The notes below the pieces were generated by a model, which made no database searches, was not told the origin of the DNA, and was given only the letters and a program-made list of their open reading frames with translations. 64,000 nucleotides of DNA from Chondrosia reniformis (lineage: Eukaryota; Porifera; Demospongiae; Chondrillida; Chondrillidae), in NCBI GenBank assembly GCA_947172415.1, contig OX359200.1:2482501-2546500 (forward strand), written 5' to 3'. Shown piece after piece: positions 52,776 to 62,864 of the stretch (position 1 is its first letter; the number at the start of each line of letters is the position of its first letter). The position numbers and the translations under genes are program-made.

Positions 52776-53784
52776 GTGAGTAGAACCTCCTCGGAAGGTC
52801 CCGATAGCATTGATGAGACCAAACTGAGGAAAGCCTTGAAAAAGGCAAAAAGCTGGTCTGTCCCTGGGCCGGATGGCATCCACACTTTTTGGTGGAAAGT
52901 ACTCCCCTCTGCACAGTCTGCCTTGACAGATGTACTACGGAGGGTGGTGAGCGGAGATCTGTCAGTCCCAGACTGGCTTACAAGGGGTCGCACTGTACTC
53001 ATCCCCAAAAAGGGTGACCCGAAAAGTGCGGCCAACTACCAACCTATTGTGTGTCTCAACACAATTTACAAGGCTGTCACAGCATACATTGCATCAGAAT
53101 TACTCACTTACACCTACACTAATGATCTTTGCTTATGGCTCAACGAACCATGAGGAAAGGGAGGTGGGGCTGTGTGGAAAGTCTATTGCTGGATCAAACA
53201 ATCAGTCTAGATGCCAAAATTATGGGCAAGCCACTTAGTGTGGCATGGATCGATTATGAGAAGGCATAGGACAGAGTCCCTCACAAGTGGGTGATGAAGG
53301 TGCTAAAAACCATCAAGTGCCCAGGTTGGATTCGGAGGTCTCTGGAGCTCTTCTCCAAACACTGGGCTACTGTGCTTGAGTTGAGGACTGCTGGGAAGGT
53401 GGTTAGGAGCACCCCTGTTAAATATAACAGGGACTCTTCCAAAGAGACTCCTTATCGCCACTCCACTTTTGTCTGGCCATAGCTCCCATATCCCAAGTTC
53501 TTAACAGAGCCAAGGGATATACCCTCTGGCAAAATGGGGAAAGGAACACCATGTCACACTTGTTGTACATGGATGACATTAAGATATATGCTGGAGGGCC
53601 TGATAAACTCAGGGAAGCCATGGAATGTGTGGGGAAAACCTCAAATGCCATTGGCATGAGGTTTGGAGTGAGAAAGTGTGGAACAGCTCACATGCAAAAG
53701 GGGAAAGTTCTGGCTGGCCCAGACAACACTGAACGCAGTGAAGAATCCATAAGGAGCCTTGAAAAAGGTACTACTTATAAGTAG
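52776..53784 (+). pseudogene. Family 3 LINE copy 2: reverse transcriptase
   Basis: 52776-53153 gives LRKALKKAKSWSVPGPDGIH and TFWWKVLP (the fingers block, intact here but broken in copy 1), then TVLIPKKGDPKSAANYQPI. 53291-53482 and 53551-53784 give the palm with SHLLYMDDIKIYAGGPDKLR. Breaks at the Y-x-K-A block and before MDD are shared with copy 1, so the two copies may derive from the same already-damaged source or share a mobilised lineage. Confidence 0.83.
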
Positions 53785-53955
53785 CCAGGGCTGGAACAAC
53801 TGTTTGATGTAGATGACAGCAAGGTCAAAGCTTGCTTGTTCAACGAATTGAGGAGGAGACTCCACAAAGTGTGGGGCCCTCACCTCAATGGTAAAAATGC
53901 TGCAGAAGCCTCTAACATGTTGTGTGCCTCTCTATTGTGATACTCTTACCCAGTT

Positions 53956-55156
53956 TTGAGGTGGACACAAAGTGTGTGTCCAAAACTGGACCGAATGGTG
54001 AGAAAGATCATGAGAAAATACCAGTGTCATCACTATAACTCTGCCATTGAGAGAGTGAACTTGCCTCGCTCTGAAGGTGGTAGAGGACTCTGTAGTTTTC
54101 CTTTAGATCACGACAGGGTTGTTGTGAATCTGGCAAGATACCTCCATACTGCCAATGATCCACTCACAGCTGTTGTGGTTAAACACCAAAAGTGGCTGGA
54201 GTGCTCAAAGCAGAGGAGGACTGCCTTGAAAGAAGCCAGATTGATACTGGGAAGCCACGGAATAGAACTAGAACCGGAAATGTGGCTAAAGACAGATCCC
54301 TCACCAAATAGTGTAAGAGAATGGAGGAGAGTGGCACGTGAGCTTCATGAGGCTCAGACTGAATGGTTAAAAAGTAACCTAGCCGAAAAATCTCCCCAGG
54401 GCTCATACCACAGACAAGTCACAAATAAGGAATCTTATGTGTGGCTTTCTGAGGGGTTACTCAGACCTCAAACTGAGGCTCTGATTGTTTCAGCCCAAGA
54501 TGATGTGGTGCACACTAGTTGGTACCGAAATAGGATTCTGAGGAATTCTAGCCTCCTAATGTGCAGAGAATGTGGCAAGGCTATGGAAACGGTCAAACAC
54601 ATACTAAACATGTGTGAGCCAAAGGGATTTTCTCTCTACAAAGAGAGGCATGACCGGGCAATACTGATAGTGTTGTGGATATTGTTGAAAGAATATGGAT
54701 TCAAGCAGGAAGAGCCCTGGTACAAACTAGAAGCAAAACCAGTCTATGAGAATAGGTCTGTCAAAATCTTGTGGGATCCTAGCATCCCTACAGATGAAGA
54801 AATGACAAAGGCCAAACTTAGTGGTTGAGGATCGGCTATGTAAGTCCATCTACGTTATTGAAATGTCAGTTCCTACTGACAGCAATATTAATGGAAGATG
54901 GCAAGAGAAGTTCCAAAAGTACCAGAAGCTGGCGGCTGATATGAGGAAACAATTTAGGGGCTACCGAATTAAGGTAGTCCCGATGATAATTGATGCTTTG
55001 GGGACAGTGGACACGCTCCTGGAAGACCTTAGGGGAATTCCAAAGCTGTCAAAAAGTGCAGTAGAAGTGATGAGAGCGATGCAGAGAACTGTTCTCTGTT
55101 CGGCTGTGAGGATATTGAGGCAACATCTATCTGTTGAGGGATTGGGGCCTGGATGA
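53956..55156 (+). pseudogene. Family 3 LINE copy 2: thumb, zinc knuckle, RLE endonuclease
   Basis: 53956-54828 contains the linker and the zinc knuckle (CRECGKAMETVKHILNMC), and stops being in phase just after DEEMTKAK, at the position of the RLE P-D. 54821-55156 continues with SIYVIEMSVPTDSNINGRWQ and EKFQKYQKLAADMRKQFRGY. A small deletion therefore breaks the nuclease at its catalytic centre, in contrast to copy 1. Confidence 0.85.
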
Positions 55157-55430
55157 TAGGTAGTCCTGTCCCAGTCCTTGCCTGTCGACCTCTGGAAAGC
55201 AGTGGTGGATTGGTATATGGAGGTACTCCCTCCTATTATGAAGGTCCACTTTGGCCCAATGCACACCTGTCTGCTGCTGCCGGAAGGAGGCAAAGCCGAG
55301 GCTTCTGACTAAAAACCCAAAGAAGGAAAAACATAACTGACTGAGGTTTGTCCAAGCCAGCTACTCCTTGCTTTAGTGAACTAAGGCAAGAAGTAACAAG
55401 GTTCTCCATTAAAGCTTTTGTTTCTAAAGT
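55157..55430 (+). other. Family 3 LINE copy 2: 3' UTR with terminal hairpin
   Basis: Hairpin CCTTGCTTTAG (55366-55376) with CTAAGGCAAG (55381-55390), loop TGAA, matching the copy 1 hairpin with one wobble pair. Confidence 0.75.
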
Positions 55431-58400
55431 AAGTAGTTGTGTGTACTAGTTGTATTTACTATTTGAATGTAGTAGTTGAATGTACAGTGATATGTACTAG
55501 TTTTATGTGTATGTATTATTCATACGCAGTAGTTGTGTGTATTAGTTGTATGTACTAGTTATATATATTAGTTGTTTTTACTATTTGTGTATACTATTTG
55601 TATGTACTATAAATATATACTAGCTATATGTGTATGTACTAGTAATATGTACTAGTTGTGTGTACTAGTTATGTGTACTAATTGTATATTCTAGTTGTAT
55701 GTTCTAGTTCTATGTAATAGTTGTATGTACTGATTGTATGCCCTAGTTGTGTGTAATAGATGTTTGTAATAGTTGAATGTACTACCAACTAGTTGTATGT
55801 ACTAGTTGTATATACTAGTTGTATGAACTATTTAGATCTACTAGTTATATGTGTATGTACTATTTATATACTACTTGTATGTATTAGTTTAAGGTACAAG
55901 TTGTATGAACTAGTTGTACGTAGTAGTTGTGTGTAATTGCTGTATACAATAGGTATATTTACTAGTTGTAGGTTCTAGTTGTTTGTGCTAGTTGTTTGTA
56001 CTAGTTGTATGTTCAATTAATCAGTTGTTTGAACTGGTTGTACGTACTAGTTGTACATATTAGTTCAATGTAGTCGTTGAATGTACTAGTAACTAGTTGT
56101 ATGTACTATTTGTATGTACTGGTTGTATGTACTCGATACTAATTGTATGTACTAGTTGTATGTACATGTGGTATGTACTAGTAACTCGTTGTATGTACTA
56201 GTTGAATATAGTAGATGATTGTACTAGTAACTAGTTGTATGTAATAGTTGTATATACTACTTCTTTGTACTAGTTTTATGTACTAGCTGTTTGTACTAGT
56301 TGTGTGTTCTAGTTGTGTGGACTAGTTGTATGTACTACTTGTTTATACTAGTTTTATGTTCTCGTTTTATGTTCTAGTTCTATGTACTAGTTGTATGTAA
56401 TGGTTGAATGTACTAGATGTATATACTAGTTGTATGAACTAGTTGTATATAATAGTTATATGTACTAGTTGTACCTACTAGTTGTGATTAATTGTTGTAT
56501 ACACAAGGTATATTTACTAGTTGTAGTTCTAGTTGTATGTTCTGGTGGTATGTACTAGTTGAAGGTACTATGAACTAACTGTTTGTACTGGTTGTACGTA
56601 CTAGTTGTATGTACAAGTTGTATGTACTAGGTGTAGGTTCGAATACTAGTTATAGTAGGTACTAGGTAGGTACTGGTTGGATGTACTAGTTTTTTGTACT
56701 ACTTGCATGTACTAGTTGTATGTACTAGTTGTGTGGACTAGTTGTATGAACTAATTGATTGTTCTAGTTGTATGTACGTTTTGTATTTACTAGTTGTATG
56801 TACTAGTTGTATGTACTAGTTGTGTGTACTATTTATCTGCATTAGTTATATGTGTTATGTACTAGGTAAATGAACTAGTTGAATGTATTAGATATATGTA
56901 TTAGTTGTATGTACTAGTTGTATATACTAGTTGTTTGTACCAGTTGTAGGTACTACTTGTATATATTATTAATATGTACTAGTTATATGTATTAGTTGTG
57001 TGTACTAGTTATATGTACTAATTGTAAGTTCTAGTTGAGGTTCGTGTTGTACATCATAGTTGTATGTACTAGTTGTTTGTATTAATTGTACGTTCTAGTA
57101 CTAGTTATACTAGGTACTAGTTAGGTACTAGTATGTACTTGATACTTCTTGCATGTACTAAGTGTATGTACTAGTTGTATGTACTAGGTCTATGTACCAG
57201 TTATATGTACTAGTCGTGTGTAATTGTTGCATGTACTAGTTATATATACTAAGTGTATGTACTAGTTGTATGTACTAGGTCTATGAACTAGTTGTATGTA
57301 CTAGCTGTGTGTAATTGTTGCATGTACTAGTTATATATACTAGTTGTAGGATCTAGTTGTATGTACTAGTTGTATATATGTACTAATTATATTAACTACT
57401 TGTATTTACTATTTGAATGTAGTAGTTGAATGTACATTTATATATATGTACTAGTTTTATGTGTATGTACTATTTATATGCAGTAGTTGTGTGTACTATA
57501 TAGTTGTATGTACTAGTTATATATACTAGTTGTTTTTACTATTTGTGTGTACTAGTTATGTGTACTAATTGTATATTCTAGTTGTATGTTCTAGTTCTAT
57601 GTAATAGTTGTATGTACTGATTGTATGCCCTAGTTGTGTGTAATAGATGTTTGTAATAGTTGAAGGTACTACCAACTAGTTGTATGTACTAGTTGTATAT
57701 ACTAGTTGTATGAACTATTTAGATCTACTAGTTATATGTGTATGTACTATCTATATACTACTTGTATGTACTAGTTTAATGTTCAGGTTGTATGAACTAC
57801 TTGTACGTAGTAGTTGTGTGTAATTGTTGTATACAATAGATATATTTACTAGTTGTAGGTTCTAGTTGTTTGTGCTAGTTATTTGTACTAGTTGTATGTT
57901 CTATTAATTAGTTTTTTGAACTGGTTGTATGTACTAGTTGTACGTACTAGTTCAATGTAGTCGTTGAATGTACTAGTAACTAGTTGTATGTACTAGTAAC
58001 TATCTGTATTTACTAGTTGTATGAACTAGTTCTTTCTACTAATTGTATGTGCAAGTTATATGTACTGGTTATATGTACTAGTTCTATGTACTACTTATAT
58101 TACTAGATTTTGTACTAGCTGTATGTACTAGTTGTATATACTATATAGTTGTATATACTAGTTATATGTACTAGATGTAAGTATTAGTTGTATGTACTAA
58201 CTGTATATACTAGTAACTATCTGTATGTACTAATTGTATGTACTTGTTGTATTTACTAGTTCTATGTACTATTTTTAAGTACTAGTTGTATGTAGTAGTT
58301 GCATGTACTTGTTATATGTACAAGTCGTATGTACCAGTTGTGGGTAATTATTATATGTAGTAGTTTTATGTACTAGTTGTGTGTACTATTTATCTGCATT

Positions 58401-60034
58401 AGTTATTTGTATATGTACTAGGTAAATGAACTAGTTGAATGTATTAGGGTTAGTTGTATGTACTAGTTGTATATACTGGTTGTATTTACTAATTGTATAT
58501 ACTAGTTGTATGTACAAGTTATATATACTAGTTGTTTGTACCAGTTGTATGTACTACTTGTATGTATTATTAATATGTACTTGTTATATGTATTATTTGT
58601 GTGTACTAGTTGAGTGTACTAGTTGTATGTGCAAGGTATATGTATTGGTTATATGTACAAGTTGTATGTACTAGTTGTATGTACTAGTTGTATGAACTAG
58701 TTGTATGTACTAGTAACTAGTTGTATGTACTAGTTAAATGTACTACCTGTATGTACTAGTTGTATTTACTAGTTGCAGTTAAAATTTGTATGTACTAGTT
58801 GTATTTACTAGTTGTATGTACTAGTTTCATTTACTAATAACTGGATGTATGTACTAGTTCTATGTACTAGTAGTATGTCCTACTTGCATGTACTAGTTGT
58901 ATGTACTAGCTGTATGTACTAGTAACTATCTGCTAGTACTAATTGTGTATTCTAGTTGCATGAAATTATATGTACCACCTTTATGAACTAGTTGTGTGTA
59001 ATTGTTGTTTGAACTAGTTATATATACTAGTTGTGTTTACTCTTTGTGTGTACTACTTGTATGTACTATAAATATATACTAGCTATATGTGTATGTACTA
59101 GTAATATGTACTAGTTGTGTGTACTAGTTATGTGTACTAATTGTATATTCTAGTTGTATGTTCTAGTTCTATGTAATAGTTGTATGTACTGATTGTATGC
59201 CCTAGTTGTGTGTAATAGATGTTTGTAATAGTTGAATGTACTACCAACTAGTTGTATGTACTAGTTGTATATACTAGTTGTATGAACTATTTAGATCTAC
59301 TAGTTATATGTGTATGTACTATTTATATACTACTTGTATGTAATAGTTTAATGTGTTTGAACTGGTTGTACGTACTAGTTGTACATATTAGTTCAATGTA
59401 GTCGTTGAACGTACTAGTAACTAGTTGTATGTACTATTTGTATGTATTGGTTGTATGTACTCGATACTAATTGTATGTACTAGTTATATGTACATGTCGT
59501 ATGTACTAGTAACTCGTTGTATGTACTAGTTGAATATAGTAGATGATTGTACTAGTAACTAATTGTATGTACTAGTTCTTTGTACTAGTTTTATGTACTA
59601 GCTGTTTGTACTAGTTGTGTGTTTTAGTTTTATGTACTAGTAACTAGTTGTATGTACTAGTAACAATCTGTATTTACTAGTTGTATGTACTAGTTGTATG
59701 TACTAGTTATATGAACTAGTTGTATATACTAGATATATTTACTAGTTACTAAATGGATGTACTTGTTGTATGTACTAGTTGTATGTACTAGTTCTTTGTA
59801 CTAATTGTATGTGCAAGTTGTATGTACTGGGTATATGTACTTGTTCTATGTACTAGTTATATTACTAGTTTTTGTTCTAGCTGTATGTACTAGTTGTATA
59901 TACTAGTTGTATGTACTAGTTATATGTACTAGATGTAAGTATTAGTTGTATGTACTAGCTGTATATACTAGTAACTATCTGTATGTACTAATTGAATGTA
60001 GTTGTTGTATTTACTAGTTCTATGTACTATTTTT
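55431..60034 (+). repeat. 13-bp minisatellite array R5 with kilobase-scale higher-order copies
   Basis: 4.6 kb of the repeat. A block of about 230 bp (marker ATTGTATGCCCTAGTTGTGT followed by AATAGATGTTTGTAATAGTTG) occurs near 55735, 57620 and 59195. Another marker (CTGCATTAGTTAT) occurs near 56830, 58395 and 60540. The array has evidently grown by duplication of units of about 1.5-1.9 kb. Confidence 0.9.
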
Positions 60035-60423
60035 GGGGCGCCACAGGCGCCCCTATATTGTTTTCAGAAATTATGTTAACGTATGGCTTCCTGTTCGTAG
60101 TCTTGTATATATATATATATATATCTGTCAAAAAATGGCGGACGTTCGGCTAGCTTTCGTTTTCTAGCTTAAAATTAGCTTTCTCTTCCTTAGCGTAGAA
60201 CAGTGAACGAACGAAATGGACTTAAAAACCACCCTTACTAATACTATGTAACGTAAAGCTTGCGTAAAAACGTTTTCTACGAGATATGGCCTTGAAAAAT
60301 TGACGGTCAACAAGAGTCGATCGGAAATCGGTTAACCGGATATCTATGAGAAGCAGCCAAGTAGTTCGAGTTTACTTAGGGCGCCTGGCGCCCCACGAGT
60401 TTTTTAAACTCGAACTCCTTGTT
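60035..60423 (+). mobile_element. Hairpin-ended element (copy 2), 0.39 kb
   Basis: It begins with the hairpin GGGGCGCC-ACA-GGCGCCCC (60035-60053). It ends with an outer stem, CAAGTAGTTCGAGTTTA (60358-60374) with TAAACTCGAACTCCTTG (60405-60421), 16 of 17 pairs, enclosing GGGCGCC-T-GGCGCCC (60379-60393). The interior (60054-60357) has no ORF. It is inserted in the 13-bp array. The related structure at 6383-6471 has other paired bases. Confidence 0.7.
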
Positions 60424-61469
60424 AGGTACTAGTTGCATGTAGTAGTTGCATGTACTTGTTATATGTATAATTTGTATGTACCAGTTGTGGGAAATTATTA
60501 TATGTAGTAGTTGTATGTACTAGTTGTGTACTATTTATCTGCATTAGTTATTTGTGTATGTACTAGGTAAATGAACTAGTTGAATGTATTAGATATTTGT
60601 ATTAGTTGTATGTACTAGTTGTATATACTGGTAGTATTTACTAATTGTATATACTAGTTGTATGTACATGTTATATATACTAGTTGTTTGTACCAGTTGT
60701 ATGTACTACTTGTATGTATTATTAATATGTACTAGTTATATGTATTAGTTGTGTGTACTAGTAACTATCTGTATATCCTAGTTGTATGTTCTAGTTGTAT
60801 GTTCTAGTTGTATGTACTAGTTGTATGTAGTTATATACATTAGTTGTATGAAAATGTTTCTTGTAATTGTTGTACGTACCAGTTATTATTACTAGTTGTT
60901 GTTACTAGTTTCATGTACTGGTTATATGTACCAGTTGTATGTACTCGTTGCATATGCTAGTTGTATGAACTAGTTGTGTGTACCAGTTGAATGTACTAGT
61001 TGTATGTACTAGTTCTAAGTACTCCTTACTTGTTGTATGTTCTAGTTGTATGTTATAGGACTAGTTATTTTTACTAGGTGGAAATTCTAGCTGTATGCAC
61101 TCAATTCTAAGTAGTAGTTTATGTACTAGCTGTGTGTACTAGTTGAGTGTACTAGTTGTATGTACTAGTAACTAGGTATATGTTCTAGTTGTATGTACTA
61201 GTTGTATGAACTAGTTGAATATACTAGTTGTATGTACTAGTTGTATGTACTAGCTGTATGTACTAGTTGTACGTACTGGTTGTACGTACTAGTTGTATTT
61301 AATTGTCTGTACTACTTGCATGAACTAGTTGTGTGTAATTGTTGTATGTACTAGTTATATTTACTAGTTGTCTGTACTAGTTGTATGAACTAGATGTACT
61401 AGTTGTATGTACTAGTTATATGCACTAGTTGTATGTAGTAGTTGTATATACTAATTGTATGTACAAGTA
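60424..61469 (+). repeat. 13-bp minisatellite array R6
   Basis: 1 kb of the repeat, plus strand, no gene. Confidence 0.92.
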
Positions 61470-61880
61470 ACAACCTGCCCTAAATTTGGCACTTTCAAAA
61501 GTAACACGCTTCGGATAGAGCGCGTTGAAATCTAGGGTAGCCTATTCCCTAGTTCGGAAACATTAATGACGATTTAGAATTTGTGTGTACCTGCGTAAGT
61601 TCGCATGTTAGCACTAGCTCATTAGAAAAAAGAAGAAAAAATGAGGAATTTCAGAATTTGGCCTATTTCGGTTTTACCACTTTGGGAAGGTTGTAGAGCA
61701 TCAAAACATGTTTTGGCTTATAGAAAAGCATATAAAAACGACTGCAAACACTGGAATATAACCGAAAATCCTATCGTTGTTGAATTATGAGGTGTTAATT
61801 GATAATACGTTATATAGGGTGGCCATGTTTTTTTCGGCCATCCCTACTTATAGAGTACTACCGTACTCTATGATATAAGT
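61470..61880. mobile_element. Unclassified 0.41-kb insert with terminal hairpin
   Basis: Non-repetitive block inside the array, no ORF. Its right end carries a hairpin, ATAGAGTAC-TACC-GTACTCTAT, near 61851-61872, with CTTAT/ATAAG outside. It may be a small non-autonomous element; no matching left-end repeat is seen. Confidence 0.5.
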
Positions 61881-62412
61881 ACTAGTTGTATGTACTAGCA
61901 GTATGTACTAGTAAATAGTTGTATGTACTAGTTATATATACTAGTTTCATGTACTAGTTGTATGTACTAGTTGTATGTACTAGTTACTAGTTGTAAGTAC
62001 TAAAAACTACTGGTAGGTACTAGTTATATGTACTCCTTGTATGTACTAGTTGTCTGTATTAGTTGTATGTACTAGTTGTATGTACTAGTACCTGGTTGTA
62101 TGTACTAGTTGTATGTACTAGTTGTATGTACTAGTTGTATGTACTAGTTGTATGTACTAGTTACTAGTTGTATGTACTAGTTGTATGTACTAGTAATTAT
62201 CTGTAAGTGCTAATTGTATGTACCAGTTGTATGTACTAGTTGTATGGACTAGTTGTATGTACTAGTTACATACACTAGTTGTATGTACTAGTTACATGCA
62301 CTAGTTGTATGTACTAGTTGTATGTATATAGTAGTTGTAAGTACTAGTTGTATGTATATAGTAGTTGTAAGTACTAGTAACTAGTCGTATGTACTATCTA
62401 TATGTACTAGTT
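61881..62412 (+). repeat. 13-bp minisatellite array R7
   Basis: Last array block, with the most regular units of the window around 62100-62160 (five consecutive near-perfect 13-mers). Confidence 0.93.
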
Positions 62413-62577
62413 GTATGAAAAATCTAAGATACCATTTTCCTACATGCTATATGCCTATTCTGTAAAAAGAGCCTATAGGGGAACTAAACCTAAAGAGAGC
62501 TTTAGATGAAGATACAGTAGTCTTTTCTTCCTTCTTTTCCCTTCTTTCATCTTCTTCTCCACTGGGTCAGACAGCCG

Positions 62578-62603
62578 TTTCTGGGAATTCCACCCTTCAT
62601 CAG
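62578..62603 (-). ncRNA. Hammerhead-like motif in the PLE-6 3' region
   Basis: The minus strand reads CTGATGA-A-GGG-TGGAATT-CCC-A-GAAAC. The core bases are present. Stem II is only three pairs with an A-A mismatch at its base, and stem I is unclear. Confidence 0.45.
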
Positions 62604-62864
62604 TGATCCTGGGAGTCTTTGTCTTTTTCTTTATCTTGATCTTCTGTGAATCCTTGGCTCACTATGCTAAATCTAGGGGCCTTATATACACTATTTTGGC
62701 GCCAAAAGTTGAATAAGGTGTTAACTAAGACACATGATGAAATTTAATTTTATGAAAGGAATGTAGGTCCAATTAACTTTTATGAATTAATTATAAATCT
62801 ATTAGTAATCTTGCTTGTACAGGTAAAACAGACTCAGCATAACTATAGACACAAGTAGGACATA

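Larger units (their letters stand above)
51089..55430 (+). mobile_element. RLE LINE, family 3, copy 2 (in the 13-bp array)
   Basis: 4.34 kb with the same ends as copy 1 (GTCGTGGGAATTGGAGGCT; TTTCTAAAG). AGTAGTTGTG occurs on both sides (51077-51086 and 55432-55441), a possible target duplication, though the surroundings are repetitive. A deletion of about 15 bases in the leader removes the P3 5' strand of the ribozyme-like fold. Confidence 0.9.

Noticed and set aside
35122-62412. Telomeric or centromeric satellite
   Set aside because: No TTAGGG-type unit is present. A centromeric role cannot be judged from sequence, and the unit is far shorter than usual centromeric monomers, though the higher-order structure keeps the question open.
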